A DNA stretch of 64,000 bases from contig CACEDS010000001.1 in the NCBI GenBank assembly GCA_902558395.1, positions 260,180 through 324,179 on the forward strand, written 5' to 3'. The position numbers and the translations under genes were made by a program. A model generated the notes under the pieces. That model did not search any database. It saw only the letters and a list, made by a program, of their open reading frames with translations, and was not told the DNA's origin. This document shows, in pieces, positions 26,399 through 36,972 of this stretch. Numbering within the stretch: the stretch's first letter is position 1; each line of letters opens with the position of its first letter. Source of the DNA: an uncultured SAR86 cluster bacterium (lineage in GTDB: Bacteria > Pseudomonadota > Gammaproteobacteria > Magnimaribacterales > D2472).

Positions 26399-27826
26399 TT
26401 AACTTAAAAGTCTTTTAAGTATTTCGTTGACGCTTTGAGGGTTTGCTTTGCCTTGAGTTTCTTTCATTACCTGTCCAACAAAGAAGCCAAATAGTTTATC
26501 TTTACCACCTTTAAAAGCCTCAACTTGTGATGGATTATTATCAATTATTGTTTGTGCAATTTTTTCAAGAAGCGATTCATCTTGAATTTGAACAAGTCCC
26601 TTGCTTTCAATAATTGCATCCACATTATTACCAGTTTCCCATATCTCCTCAAGAACAGATTTAGCTATTTTCCCTGAGATAGTTTTATCAGATATTCTTT
26701 CTATCAATAAAGCAAAATTATCTGCAGTTAACTTTGATTCTTGTAAATCTATATTGTCCTTGTTTAGAAGGGCACTAATATCACCAACTAACCAATTAGC
26801 AACCAGTTTTGAATCATTAGTTTTTGCACAAGCTCCCTCAAACATGTTTGCCATTGTCTTTGATGAGGCAATAATTTTTGCCTCAGAAGAATCTAGGTTT
26901 GATTCTTCAACATATCTTCTTTCTTTTTCATCAGGAAGCTCAGGAAGGTTGTCTTTAATCTCTTTAAGTTCATTATCTGAAATCACAACCGGAAGAAGGT
27001 CAGGGCATGGAAAGTACCTATAATCATTGGCTTCTTCTTTAGATCTCATTGATCTAGTTTCATTTTTAACACTGTCATAAAGGCGCGTTTCTTGAACAAC
27101 TGAATCACCGGATTCTAAAATTCTAATTTGTCTATCAATTTCAAAGTTAATAGCTTTTTCAATAAACTTAAATGAGTTTATATTTTTAATTTCAGCTCTA
27201 GTTCCAAGCTCAGTATCATCTGATTTTTTTACAGAAACATTTACATCACATCTCATTGACCCCTGTGCCATATTTCCATCACATATATCAAGAAAAGTAA
27301 CAATTTGTCGAATGGCTTTAAAATAAGCGACAGCTTCTTTTGCATTTGAAATCTCTGGCTCAGATACAATTTCAAGCAAAGGCGTTCCGGCTCTATTTAA
27401 ATCAACACCCGTTTCACCATCAAAAAGATCATGAATAGATTTACCAGCATCTTCTTCAAGGTGAGCTCTGGTAATGTTAATAATTTTTTCTTCACCATCT
27501 ACTTCTATACTAATTGATCCCTTTCCTACGATTGGCAAAGCCATTTGAGTAATTTGATAACCCTTGGGAAGATCTGGATAAAAATAATTTTTTCTATCAA
27601 AAGTTGATGTTTGATTTATTTCAGCATTAGTTGCCAAGCCGAAACGAATTGCTTTATGAAACGCCCCTCTATTTGCAACAGGTAAAACTCCTGGCAACCC
27701 TAAATCAATTAAATCTACATGTGTATTTGGCTCAGCTCCAAAACTTGTTGATCCGCCAGAAAAAAGTTTTGAATCAGTAGAAAGCTGAACGTGAATTTCT
27801 AATCCTATTACTGTCTCCCAACTCAT
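26399..27826 (-). CDS. gatB: Asp-tRNA(Asn)/Glu-tRNA(Gln) amidotransferase subunit B
   Basis: tRNA-binding and kinase subunit of GatCAB, which converts misacylated Asp-tRNA(Asn) or Glu-tRNA(Gln) to the correct amide. 475 residues: the start [44 protein letters not shown], the Asn-rich [15 protein letters not shown], and a C-terminal YqeY-like tail domain ending in [17 protein letters not shown]. It overlaps gatA by 4 bp. Confidence 0.97.
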   Translation of the reverse strand: MSWETVIGLEIHVQLSTDSKLFSGGSTSFGAEPNTHVDLIDLGLPGVLPVANRGAFHKAIRFGLATNAEINQTSTFDRKNYFYPDLPKGYQITQMALPIVGKGSISIEVDGEEKIINITRAHLEEDAGKSIHDLFDGETGVDLNRAGTPLLEIVSEPEISNAKEAVAYFKAIRQIVTFLDICDGNMAQGSMRCDVNVSVKKSDDTELGTRAEIKNINSFKFIEKAINFEIDRQIRILESGDSVVQETRLYDSVKNETRSMRSKEEANDYRYFPCPDLLPVVISDNELKEIKDNLPELPDEKERRYVEESNLDSSEAKIIASSKTMANMFEGACAKTNDSKLVANWLVGDISALLNKDNIDLQESKLTADNFALLIERISDKTISGKIAKSVLEEIWETGNNVDAIIESKGLVQIQDESLLEKIAQTIIDNNPSQVEAFKGGKDKLFGFFVGQVMKETQGKANPQSVNEILKRLLS

Positions 27827-29274
27827 GATTTACTGCCTGATGGTGTTTTGAGATGCCAGTCTGTTGATATTTGGAAATTATGAGCTGCTTGAAGTAGTCT
27901 ACTCTCATCTAAAAAGTTTCCAATTAACTGCAATCCAATTGGTTTATTATCAACCATACCATTTGGAATAGACATAGCAGGAAGGCCAGCAAGATTTGCT
28001 GGAATTGTAAACAAATCTTCTAAGTACATTTGAATTGGGTCATCGCCTTTAGATCCAGCCTCAAATGCAGCACCTCTTGTAGTAGGAGACATAATGATGT
28101 CTACATTTTTAAAAGCAGAATCAAAATCATTTTTTATGAGTCTTCTAACTTGCTGAGCTTTTTTGTAATAAGCATCATAAAAACCAGCAGAAAGGACATA
28201 AGAACCAATTAATATTCTTCTTTTTACCTCGTCTCCAAAACCTTCTGATCTAGTTTTTATATAAAGTTCTTCAAGATCTTTTGGGTTATCACACCTTTTT
28301 CCAAATTTTACTCCATCAAATCTTGATAAGTTTGATGAGCATTCTGCCGGAGCAACAACGTAATAGGTAGGCACTGATAAAGATATATTTGGAAGTGATA
28401 TTTCGATAAATTCTGCACCCAAGGATTCATAATGTTTTTTTGATTCTTCAAAAATCTGAACTACATCATTGTCTAGCTTTGATAAATCGAATTCTTTTAC
28501 TAGACCAATTTTTAAGCCCTGAATCGAAGAATTTAAGTTTTCAGTAAAGTCAGGAATTGCCTCATCAATCGAAGTGGTATCTTTTTCATCATGAGAACAC
28601 ATTTCATTGAGGAGCAATGCACAATCTTCAGCTGTTCTAGCCATTGGACCTGCTTGATCTAGACTAGATGCAAATGCAATCATTCCCCATCTAGAAATCC
28701 TTCCATAAGTTGGTTTTAAACCTGATATCCCACACAAAGAAGCTGGTTGCCTTATAGATCCTCCTGTATCAGTTCCAGAAGCAGCAGGCACTATTCCAGC
28801 TGCTACTGCAGCAGCAGAACCTCCAGAGCTTCCCCCAGGAACCAAATTTTCACCCCATGGGTTTTGAACATTGCCATAAAAACTTGTTTCATTTGATGAA
28901 CCCATAGCAAATTCATCCATATTTGTTTTACCTACAGAGATACAGCCAGCATTTTCAAGGTTCTTAATGACAGTTGCAGAATATGGAGGTATAAAATTTG
29001 ATAACATGTTAGATCCACATGTAGTTTTAAGATCTTTTGTACAAAAAAGGTCTTTTTGGGCAATTGGTATTCCAGCTAATGAACCTGAGCCAGCAATATT
29101 ATCTAAGTTATTTGCCTTTTTAAGAGACTCCTCTTCATTAAGAGTTATAAATGCATTTAATTTAGAATTATTTTTAATGTTTAAAAAAGTCTCTTGTATA
29201 AGCTCTGTGTGAGAAATATCTCTATTATTAAGCATATTTTTTAGCTCTTTAATACTTTTGTATTGAACACTCAT
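27823..29274 (-). CDS. gatA: Asp-tRNA(Asn)/Glu-tRNA(Gln) amidotransferase subunit A
   Basis: Amidase-signature glutaminase subunit that supplies ammonia to GatB. 483 residues; the Ser-cisSer-Lys triad sits in the QKDLFC Lys region and in [15 protein letters not shown] and [16 protein letters not shown]. Overlaps of 4 bp with gatC upstream and gatB downstream show a tight gatC-gatA-gatB operon. Confidence 0.97.
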   Translation of the reverse strand: MSVQYKSIKELKNMLNNRDISHTELIQETFLNIKNNSKLNAFITLNEEESLKKANNLDNIAGSGSLAGIPIAQKDLFCTKDLKTTCGSNMLSNFIPPYSATVIKNLENAGCISVGKTNMDEFAMGSSNETSFYGNVQNPWGENLVPGGSSGGSAAAVAAGIVPAASGTDTGGSIRQPASLCGISGLKPTYGRISRWGMIAFASSLDQAGPMARTAEDCALLLNEMCSHDEKDTTSIDEAIPDFTENLNSSIQGLKIGLVKEFDLSKLDNDVVQIFEESKKHYESLGAEFIEISLPNISLSVPTYYVVAPAECSSNLSRFDGVKFGKRCDNPKDLEELYIKTRSEGFGDEVKRRILIGSYVLSAGFYDAYYKKAQQVRRLIKNDFDSAFKNVDIIMSPTTRGAAFEAGSKGDDPIQMYLEDLFTIPANLAGLPAMSIPNGMVDNKPIGLQLIGNFLDESRLLQAAHNFQISTDWHLKTPSGSKS

Positions 29275-29552
29275 TCTACAACTCTTGGAACTAAGAAATA
29301 GTCATCATTAGACTTTGGAGATCTTTCAAGGAAAACTTCTTTTCTGTTTTTAGCAGTTATGTTATCTGTTCTAGTTTTGGCAGTTTTTTCAAGTGGACTG
29401 GCCAATGGTTCTATATTTTCAGTATCAACCTGATCTAATTGATCAACAAATTTAATAATATTTTCAAGATCTTTAGTGATTTTATCCTCATTTTCTCCAT
29501 AAAGAGAAAGTCTTGATAAGTAAGCTATAGTTGAAACTGTTTTCTTGTCCAT
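29271..29552 (-). CDS. gatC: Asp-tRNA(Asn)/Glu-tRNA(Gln) amidotransferase subunit C
   Basis: Small stabilising subunit that wraps GatA and GatB. 93 residues with the family layout: the N-terminal helix [12 protein letters not shown], the central [26 protein letters not shown], and the C-terminal PRVVE. First gene of gatCAB, 78 bp from the divergent mreB. Confidence 0.93.
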   Translation of the reverse strand: MDKKTVSTIAYLSRLSLYGENEDKITKDLENIIKFVDQLDQVDTENIEPLASPLEKTAKTRTDNITAKNRKEVFLERSPKSNDDYFLVPRVVE

Positions 29553-29572
29553 ATATAGGATATTATTATAAT
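29545..29572 (+). promoter_or_regulatory. predicted mreB promoter
   Basis: TTGTCC (29545-29550), a 16-bp spacer and a perfect TATAAT (29567-29572). Just downstream an imperfect inverted repeat, TTAGATGGG (29573-29581) and CCCAACTAA (29591-29599), overlaps the expected start site. Confidence 0.55.
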
Positions 29573-29630
29573 TTAGATGGGGGATATTAACCCAACTAAA
29601 TAATTATTTATATATATTTTAGGGAATCAC

Positions 29631-30680
29631 GTGGAATTCAATATTTTTAAGACTGTAAGAGGCTATTTTTCAAATGATCTTTCAATTGATTTAGGTACAG
29701 CAAATACTCTTATTTACACAAAAGATGTGGGGATTGTTCTTGATGAACCATCCGTTGTTGCAATCAGAGAGGCCAGAGGACAAAAGACTGTAGTAGCTGT
29801 TGGGACAGAAGCTAAAAAAATGCTTGGCAGAACCCCAGGAAATATAAAAGCAATTCGTCCCCTTTCAGAGGGTGTTATTGCTGACTTCCAAGTTACAGAG
29901 AAAATGCTCCAACACTTTATAGCAAAAGTTCATGAGCAGAGATTCATAAAACCTAGCCCAAGAGTATTGGTATGTGTACCTTGTAGGTCAACTCAAGTTG
30001 AAAGAAGAGCTATTAGAGAGTCTGTTCTTGGTGCTGGAGCTAGAGATGTAAAATTAATTGAGGAGCCAATGGCTGCAGCTATAGGTGCAGGCCTCCCGGT
30101 AGAGGAAGCTAGCGGAAATATGGTGGTTGATATTGGAGGCGGTACATCTGAGATTGCAATCCTATCTTTAAATGGTGTTGTTTATTCAGAATCTGTAAAA
30201 ATTGGGGGAGATAAAATGGATGAATCCATTACCTCATGGATAAGAAGAAATTATGGCTGTGTAATTGGAGAGTCAACTGCTGAAAAAATTAAATATACTA
30301 TTGGTTGTGCCACAGCAGAATCTGAAAAACTTGAAATGTCTATAACCGGAAGAAATTTGGCTGAAGGTATTCCAGAAACCTTCACAATAAATAGCGAGCA
30401 GATATTTGAAGCAATGAGAGATCCCTTATATGGAATAGTTAGAGCAATTAGAAATGCTTTAGAGCTATCACCGCCAGAGTTAGCTGCTGATATTGCCGAA
30501 AGAGGTATTGTATTAACCGGAGGAGGAGCTTTAATGAGAGATCTAGATAAGCTTATTTCAAGCTCTACTGGTATACCTGTAATATGTGCTGAAGACCCCT
30601 TAACTTGTGTTGCAAGAGGCGGAGGTCAAGCATTAGAAATTATGGATAAATACAACATAGATCTACTTTCTTCTGAGTAA
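29631..30680 (+). CDS. mreB: rod shape-determining protein MreB
   Basis: Bacterial actin that guides lateral wall synthesis. GTG start at 29631, 349 residues. The actin-fold phosphate loops are visible: [26 protein letters not shown] and the adenosine motif [16 protein letters not shown]-terminal residues [12 protein letters not shown] match the membrane-binding amphipathic end of gammaproteobacterial MreB. mreC and mreD follow. Confidence 0.97.
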   Translation: MEFNIFKTVRGYFSNDLSIDLGTANTLIYTKDVGIVLDEPSVVAIREARGQKTVVAVGTEAKKMLGRTPGNIKAIRPLSEGVIADFQVTEKMLQHFIAKVHEQRFIKPSPRVLVCVPCRSTQVERRAIRESVLGAGARDVKLIEEPMAAAIGAGLPVEEASGNMVVDIGGGTSEIAILSLNGVVYSESVKIGGDKMDESITSWIRRNYGCVIGESTAEKIKYTIGCATAESEKLEMSITGRNLAEGIPETFTINSEQIFEAMRDPLYGIVRAIRNALELSPPELAADIAERGIVLTGGGALMRDLDKLISSSTGIPVICAEDPLTCVARGGGQALEIMDKYNIDLLSSE

Positions 30681-30685
30681 AAAAG

Positions 30686-31516
30686 ATGTCGAGGGTAGCA
30701 CCCACTTCTGGCACAAAAGTTTTATACTTTTTATTGATAATAATTTCAGGATTTTTAATATATATTGATTTAAAGCATAAAAGCTTTGAAGGTATTAAAA
30801 ACTTTTATCAATCCTTTATTATTTCTTCATCCTATATTTTTAAAAGTGCAACAGTTGAGCCTATAAAACTTTTATATCAAATCTCAAAAGATAAGAATGA
30901 ACTGATTAATGAGAATAAAAAGCTCAAGCTGGAGCTTGATAATAGTCATATTTTAAATTTTATTATTTCAAATGATTCAAAATTTTTTGCAGACGATGAT
31001 TCTATAAATAGATTTTTAGATATAAATAACATAAATGAAGTATTTCACTTAGCTAAATTGGAATACTTTGATACTGAATTATATATGTGTTGCAGTAAAC
31101 ATAGAGCATTTATCAAAACATACAAAAATAACAAAAACTTAATCGGCAGCACTGTTATCAATGATATGGGAATTATTGGTCATATTATTTATGGAGATTC
31201 TTTGAGTGAAGTATTATTACTTACAGATATAGACCATGTAATGCCAATAATGTCTGGTAATCATTTTTGTAATGCTAGGGGTTCTGGAAAACCAGGAAAA
31301 ATTACTTGTTCATATAACAATAAGGTTTGGCAAGAAAAAGTCTCAATTGGACAAGAATTCTATTCATCTGGGATGGGAGGTATTTATCCTAAAGGCATAC
31401 TTATTGGAAACGTTTCTGACATAAGAGAAGTTGAAGAAAATTTTATAGAATTTGATATTAATCTTGTGTCTAGTCCAATAGTAAAAAATGTAGTTGGAGT
31501 TCTTGAGAGCATATGA
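30686..31516 (+). CDS. mreC: rod shape-determining protein MreC
   Basis: Periplasmic scaffold of the elongasome. 276 residues: a short cytoplasmic N-terminus, one transmembrane helix (about 9-27), a coiled coil (about 65-95, rich in Lys/Glu/Asn) and two beta-barrel domains with the GSTVINDMGIIGHI and SSGMGGIYPKGILIG motifs. It overlaps mreD by 4 bp. Confidence 0.93.
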   Translation: MSRVAPTSGTKVLYFLLIIISGFLIYIDLKHKSFEGIKNFYQSFIISSSYIFKSATVEPIKLLYQISKDKNELINENKKLKLELDNSHILNFIISNDSKFFADDDSINRFLDINNINEVFHLAKLEYFDTELYMCCSKHRAFIKTYKNNKNLIGSTVINDMGIIGHIIYGDSLSEVLLLTDIDHVMPIMSGNHFCNARGSGKPGKITCSYNNKVWQEKVSIGQEFYSSGMGGIYPKGILIGNVSDIREVEENFIEFDINLVSSPIVKNVVGVLESI

Positions 31517-31992
31517 GAAATATTGGAACTGTAAAACTATTAATTATTATTTTTGTTTTAAATATTTTAGAGAGCTTCATTGCACCCCACTTAATAAATT
31601 TTTATATAAGTTTGCCAATAACTTTTCTAGTTTTCTCACTTGCCATCTACAACTCAAATCGTAATTCCAACCCTTTATTTGCCTTTTTATGTGGCTTTTA
31701 TTTAGATTTAATATCAAGCTCTCCATTTGGACTTAATGCTGGACTTTTTACCATGATGTCATATGTGATTAACAGTTATGCAAATACATTTAAGCTATTC
31801 TCATATATTCAGATATGTATATTCTTTGCTGTTTCCTCTGTCTTTTATCTTGGTTTTAAAAACTTAATTATTGGCTTAGATAATTTTTCATATTCAGTGC
31901 TATTTGTGAGTCTCTTTTTTAATACTTTATTATTTTTATTGATCGCAATGCTTAGATATTATTTCCCTTCAATGTCTATCAAATATGATTAG
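31513..31992 (+). CDS. mreD: rod shape-determining protein MreD
   Basis: Integral membrane partner of MreC. 159 residues, almost entirely hydrophobic with about five helices, and the family motif GFYLDLISSSPFGLNAG. The 5' end overlaps mreC and the 3' end overlaps the AsmA-like gene by 8 bp. Confidence 0.9.
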   Translation: MRNIGTVKLLIIIFVLNILESFIAPHLINFYISLPITFLVFSLAIYNSNRNSNPLFAFLCGFYLDLISSSPFGLNAGLFTMMSYVINSYANTFKLFSYIQICIFFAVSSVFYLGFKNLIIGLDNFSYSVLFVSLFFNTLLFLLIAMLRYYFPSMSIKYD

Positions 31993-34327
31993 CAAGATTA
32001 AAAAATTCTTTTCATATATTTTTTTTCTTATCTTCTTTATTATTTTATTTGTAGCATGTACTTATGGCTTTTTAGTTTATAAACCGGATCATGGAATAAA
32101 ATTTATTGATAAAGTTCTGCTATTGGACTATTCGCTGAAGATTAAATCAACCTCATCAAACAAGAATTTGATAAACCCTTTTTTTATATTTGAAGAAATT
32201 CAAATTAATGATAATGAAAATAAAGAATTAGTTTATATTCCCAATCTAAAGATTGGAGTAAATTTAATTGAATCCCTTATTCAAGAATATTTATCATTGA
32301 GTGTTCTTGAAATAGACACACTGAAGTCTTCTCAAGGCTCTTCGATAGAGACATTTCAACCATTTTTGATCAAAGGAAATAAATTAAAGATATCTAATAA
32401 TACAATTGATATTTCAGCGAAAGGATTTGAATTACTAATATCCCCAAATGATTCAAAGATTATTCTTATAGAGGGTAATATAAACACATTCTCATACACC
32501 GAAATTAAAGCATTCATAGACTCAATAGATAATAAATTATTTTATGAAAGTAGCCATAGCTTTGATAGCAATGAACTAAATCAAATTAATTCTATTGATC
32601 TTAGTTCGCTTAAAGATCATGACATATATGTAGATCTTGACACAAAAGGGTATATAGACTTTGAAACAAATCAAAATAATAGATTTGATAGATTAACATT
32701 TAAAAATTCTAGTATTACAACAAATTCAGAGTTCTTAATTAAAGATATTAATTCAAGTGTTTTTTCGGACCTCAATAAAGAGTTATTAGGTGTATTTAAA
32801 TCAAAACTACCAGATCAAAGCATATCAGGAAGTATTTCTTACAACTATAAAACAAGCGTTATCAGAACTAATCTGACAATAAATATGGGAGGAATTATTG
32901 ATTCAAATCGTTACTTTTCTATGGATGGAGATGAGATTTTTACATCAATTATGATACTTTCAGAAGATAATTTTTCTATGAATTTACTATCAAACCTAAG
33001 TAATACAAACATCTCATCAAGCATAGAAGAGATTAATGAAAAATTAAATGAAGTTACAGAAACCTCCATATTTATTGAAGATATGTCTAGCCCAATATAT
33101 CAAGTCTCGAATAAACATATAAATGCTTCAATTAGTTCAAGCGGTAGAGGGTATTTTGCTTTTGGCCGAAACTTTTCAGAAAATATTAAAAATAATAACC
33201 ATAAAGATGGTTTTTATATATATTTAGATCTTGATAATTTAAGTTTAGACAACATTTTTTATGATGATTCAAGCAGCAGCAATACATTGCTTAAGTCCAT
33301 TAAAATTAGATCAAAAGAATTTAATTTTTTAAATAATAATTACTCAAACATAAAATTTAATATCACCTTTAATGACGAAATATATATCAATATTTCAGGA
33401 AAAGATTTAAATGGTGAAATAAATATTGATCAAACTAATTTTATAAAAATTAACTTAAAAGATACTAATTTTAATTTTGATGGCATCAATATAGCGAAAT
33501 CAAATCTAGCGAGCGATATAAGCAATATTAGTTTAAGGCTAATTGGCAATAATATAAGAACTGAAGATAACATTTTCCAAGATGTTGATTTTTACATCCT
33601 GAAAAATAAGAATGTCTTAACTATCGATAATATAAAAATTGATAGCAAGAGATTGAATATTGGTCCAGGTCAGGATAATCAAAAAGCATATATAAGCTAT
33701 AACAACAAATCTGACCTCTATAAAATTAAAGGTAAATATAGATTTGATAACTCTTCTGGATATTTTGATAATCTCACAAAATATAATTTCGATTTTTTTG
33801 AGACCGATCTAAATATTCAATGGAATAGTTTAAACAAACTTACAAACCTAGAAGGAAAATTAGATTTCCTCATTAAAGATTTAAACCTAGATACCGAAAT
33901 GCCTGAAACTACTTTTTTAAGAGCATTGCGGATTTTTAACCTTAATGGGATTGTTGAAGGTCTCGATGATGTTTCAAATAATATGATGAATATAAACAGA
34001 GCTTCCGGTAGATTTATTATAGGTAAAAATAGAGCGTTGATTAATTCACCAATTATTTTTGAAACAGATGAGGCAAGTATGAGCTGGAGAGGTGAAATCA
34101 GTAAAAATAAGGTTGATGAGCTAGATGCATTAGATCTTGATTTATCTATGAGATTAAAAATTTCAGAAAATATTCCATGGTATGCTGCAATTTTTGGAGG
34201 CGTGACAGCTCTTGCGGGTGGTGTTGTAATTGAGAATATTTTTGAAGATACCATTGAAAATGCATCGACAATAAATTTTAAGGTATTTGGAACTATTGAT
34301 GAACCAAATATAAGAAGACTAGATTAA
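31985..34327 (+). CDS. yhdP: AsmA-like phospholipid-transport protein, shortened YhdP/TIGR02099-type
   Basis: An N-terminal transmembrane helix (about 8-30) is followed by a long beta-rich, Asn/Ser/Asp-heavy periplasmic region. The C-terminal AsmA-like part has the layout of YhdP proteins: DLNIQWNSL, a GRFIIGKNRALINSP-like stretch, then GGVTALAGGVVIENIFED near the end. YhdP bridges inner and outer membranes to move phospholipid. Position after mreBCD matches E. coli, but maf and rng are missing between and the protein is 780 residues against 1,266. Internal sequence is weakly conserved, so the exact ortholog call is inferred from the C-terminus and position. It overlaps the convergent mgtE by 9 bp. 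Confidence 0.75.
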   Translation: MISKIKKFFSYIFFLIFFIILFVACTYGFLVYKPDHGIKFIDKVLLLDYSLKIKSTSSNKNLINPFFIFEEIQINDNENKELVYIPNLKIGVNLIESLIQEYLSLSVLEIDTLKSSQGSSIETFQPFLIKGNKLKISNNTIDISAKGFELLISPNDSKIILIEGNINTFSYTEIKAFIDSIDNKLFYESSHSFDSNELNQINSIDLSSLKDHDIYVDLDTKGYIDFETNQNNRFDRLTFKNSSITTNSEFLIKDINSSVFSDLNKELLGVFKSKLPDQSISGSISYNYKTSVIRTNLTINMGGIIDSNRYFSMDGDEIFTSIMILSEDNFSMNLLSNLSNTNISSSIEEINEKLNEVTETSIFIEDMSSPIYQVSNKHINASISSSGRGYFAFGRNFSENIKNNNHKDGFYIYLDLDNLSLDNIFYDDSSSSNTLLKSIKIRSKEFNFLNNNYSNIKFNITFNDEIYINISGKDLNGEINIDQTNFIKINLKDTNFNFDGINIAKSNLASDISNISLRLIGNNIRTEDNIFQDVDFYILKNKNVLTIDNIKIDSKRLNIGPGQDNQKAYISYNNKSDLYKIKGKYRFDNSSGYFDNLTKYNFDFFETDLNIQWNSLNKLTNLEGKLDFLIKDLNLDTEMPETTFLRALRIFNLNGIVEGLDDVSNNMMNINRASGRFIIGKNRALINSPIIFETDEASMSWRGEISKNKVDELDALDLDLSMRLKISENIPWYAAIFGGVTALAGGVVIENIFEDTIENASTINFKVFGTIDEPNIRRLD

Positions 34328-35659
34328 AAAAACTGTTGCTAGACCAAGAAAAGATAAAAATCCTATAACGTCAGTTACGGTTGTTACTACAACGCTTCCT
34401 GATATAGCTGGATCCTGATTCAACCTTCGTAAAATTATTGGAACAAAAACTCCAGCAATTACTGAGCTTACTAAATTTATAATTAGTGCAAATGAAATCA
34501 ACAGAGCTAATGTAATTTCATGGAACCAAAAGTACGTCACAAGCCCAACTAAAATTGATAAGACTAAACCATTAAGAATGGATACGGCTAGCTCTCTTTT
34601 GAATAGCCACCTTAGATTTGAGGAATTGATTTGTTCCAGTGTTAGACCCCTAAGAACAATAGTTAAGGTTTGTGTTGCAGCAACCCCACCCATGCTAGCG
34701 ACTATTGGCATTAAGATAGCTAAATATACAATTTGATCTAGCACATCTTTAAAAATATTTATTGTCATGGATGCAATAAAAGCAGTTAAAAGATTCATGC
34801 TTAACCAAAACACTCTGCTTCTTGCAGCTCTTCCTGGTGGGGCAAATGTATCTTCCGCAACTCCAGCCATGCCCAGAAAATTTTGATCAGCATCCTCTCT
34901 TATGACATCTAAAACATCATCTATAGTAATTCTTCCTATTAATTTGCCAGACTCATCAATAACGGCAGATGAGATGATGTCATTTCTTTCAAATATTGTT
35001 GCAACCTCTTTATCATCTTGAGAAACGAGAATTGGATTACTTGATGTGCTCATAATTTCTCTTACAGTCAGATTTGGCTTGCATGTAATGATCTTACTAA
35101 TGGCAATCTCACCAATATATTCATCTTCCTTATTAACAACAAAAATCTTATCTGTGTTATCTGGAAGTTCTTCTTGATCTCTAAGGTAGTTAATTACAAC
35201 CTCTATACTATGACTTGGTCTGACGCTAATGACGTCTGTATTTAAAAGACCTCCAGCAGTGTTTTCAGGGTAGGTAAGACCAATTTCAATTCTTTTTCTG
35301 TCTCTATATGACATTTTAGAAAGAATGGTATTCATTCTGTCTTCAGGAAGATTCTGCAGAATATCTACAGTTTCATCCGGCTCAAGTTCTTTTACAGCCT
35401 CAGCAAGCTCTTCATTAGAAATATTTGAAACTAACTCTTGTTGTATCTCTTCACCAAGATCAGCTAAAACATCTCCTTCTTCATTAGTTTCTAAAAGTGA
35501 AAAAAATAATTTTCTTTGTTTAGGGGGAGAGGACTCAAGAGCATGGGCAATTTCTGATGATGATAATTTTTTTAATAGACTTCTTATTTCATCTTGTGAA
35601 AGTTCAGAAGAACTTTCTAATAATTGATTAAGATTATTTTCTTGCTCTATGGACTCCAT
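34319..35659 (-). CDS. mgtE: magnesium transporter MgtE
   Basis: Mg2+-gated channel. 446 residues: an acidic N-domain of helical repeats (about 1-130, with VDILQNLPEDRMNTIL), a CBS pair (about 135-255), then five transmembrane helices with the pore segment PIVASMGGVAATQTLTIVLRGL. Both the Mg2+-sensing N and CBS domains are complete. It ends in an overlap with the AsmA-like gene and is upstream-adjacent to rpoN, where most gammaproteobacteria have hpf and ptsN. Confidence 0.95.
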   Translation of the reverse strand: MESIEQENNLNQLLESSSELSQDEIRSLLKKLSSSEIAHALESSPPKQRKLFFSLLETNEEGDVLADLGEEIQQELVSNISNEELAEAVKELEPDETVDILQNLPEDRMNTILSKMSYRDRKRIEIGLTYPENTAGGLLNTDVISVRPSHSIEVVINYLRDQEELPDNTDKIFVVNKEDEYIGEIAISKIITCKPNLTVREIMSTSSNPILVSQDDKEVATIFERNDIISSAVIDESGKLIGRITIDDVLDVIREDADQNFLGMAGVAEDTFAPPGRAARSRVFWLSMNLLTAFIASMTINIFKDVLDQIVYLAILMPIVASMGGVAATQTLTIVLRGLTLEQINSSNLRWLFKRELAVSILNGLVLSILVGLVTYFWFHEITLALLISFALIINLVSSVIAGVFVPIILRRLNQDPAISGSVVVTTVTDVIGFLSFLGLATVFLI

Positions 35660-35691
35660 AGACTAATTCTACATTAATGATAAAAAAATAA

Positions 35692-36966
35692 TTACCTATT
35701 CCTTGAAGAAGCTATATTAAGTTTTTTTCTATATTTTGTGATGGTTCTTCTTGCTAGGTTAAAACCTCTTTTATTTAATTCTATGGCAATTTTATTATCA
35801 CTTTTGGGTTTTTTTTCATTTTCTATTATTGATTCAATTAACTGCATTAACTGTAAAGGAGTGACATCTCTAGTTTTGGAAACAGATGAAACTAATAGAG
35901 ATTTTAAAGGTATTATGCCTTTTGGAGTATCTATGTATTTTGATCTTAGAATTCTTGAAACAGTTGACGGATGAAGCCCAAGCTCATCTGATAGACTTTT
36001 GTTAGAAAGAGGGTTAATTTTTAAAGGATTATCTTGTAAAAAAGAAATTTGCCTCTTGCAAATTAACTCCCCCACTTGCATGACAGTGTCATTTCTTTTT
36101 TTAATTGAGCTAAGAAGCCATTTAGCATCCTGAATTTTATCTGCTAACTCTTTATTAGGGTTATTTTTTAATTGGGTGTTCGTCTTTTCAATTAAATCAT
36201 GATCAATTTTAATTTCAGGAAAAGTATCATTTATAAAATTAACAGAAAGAGATTTCTCTTTTAATTCAATTTTTAAATCTGGAATTATGTAATTAGTATT
36301 TTCATAGTTAAGACCTGGACTTAAATCACATGATTTAATTTCATTCATTGCTTTTTCAATATCTTTGACCGCGTATCCCCTTTTTTGAAAGGTATTAATA
36401 ATTTCTTCTAAACTCTCAGATCCATTCTGATTGAGTATTTCCTGACATAGCGCTTTAATCTTATGATTAAATTTTTTGGAGTTAATTTGTATTTTTATAC
36501 ATTCTTTGAAATCTCTGAAACCGACACCAATGGGTTCTAGTTTTTGAACAATATCTTTTAAAACATCGCTGATATCACTTATAGAGTATTTGTAGGAGAG
36601 CATTTCCTCTATTTCGTCCAACCCCTCCAATAATTGACCAGATTCATCAATACATTCAACTATGATCAGAGCTATTTCCTTTTGTTCATCATTTAAGCTT
36701 AAATCATTTACTTGATTTATAAGTGACCCTCTTAAATTTTCGACAGCTGCTACATTAAAATCAAAATTAGCATCATTATAATTTTCGTCAAACTCAAAAT
36801 CATCAGTAATTTCTTTTTCAACAAAAGGATTAATTTCAATCTCTTGATCAATTTTTTGAATTAGTTCATACCTAGATAATTGAAGTAAATCAATCGATTT
36901 TTTAAGCAGCGGAGTCAATGAAATTTTTTGTTTTTGCTTAAATTCTTTAATTAATGAAATAGCCAT
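35692..36966 (-). CDS. rpoN: RNA polymerase sigma-54 factor
   Basis: Alternative sigma factor recognising -24/-12 promoters and needing AAA+ activators. 424 residues: region I (KQKQKISLTPLLKKSIDLLQLS), the core-binding domain, a helix-turn-helix LHPSTVSRILRSKYIDTPKGI, and the RpoN box ARRTITKYRK near 405-414. It is shorter than E. coli RpoN (477), mostly in the region II acidic linker. It follows lptB by 6 bp, the conserved lptA-lptB-rpoN order. Confidence 0.95.
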   Translation of the reverse strand: MAISLIKEFKQKQKISLTPLLKKSIDLLQLSRYELIQKIDQEIEINPFVEKEITDDFEFDENYNDANFDFNVAAVENLRGSLINQVNDLSLNDEQKEIALIIVECIDESGQLLEGLDEIEEMLSYKYSISDISDVLKDIVQKLEPIGVGFRDFKECIKIQINSKKFNHKIKALCQEILNQNGSESLEEIINTFQKRGYAVKDIEKAMNEIKSCDLSPGLNYENTNYIIPDLKIELKEKSLSVNFINDTFPEIKIDHDLIEKTNTQLKNNPNKELADKIQDAKWLLSSIKKRNDTVMQVGELICKRQISFLQDNPLKINPLSNKSLSDELGLHPSTVSRILRSKYIDTPKGIIPLKSLLVSSVSKTRDVTPLQLMQLIESIIENEKKPKSDNKIAIELNKRGFNLARRTITKYRKKLNIASSRNR

Positions 36967-36972
36967 GATGGT

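Noticed and set aside
26402-26420. Inverted repeat ACTTAAAA-GTC-TTTTAAGT as a terminator between the MaoC gene and gatB
   Set aside because: The stem is almost all A-T, has no T tract, and lies in the last gatB codons.
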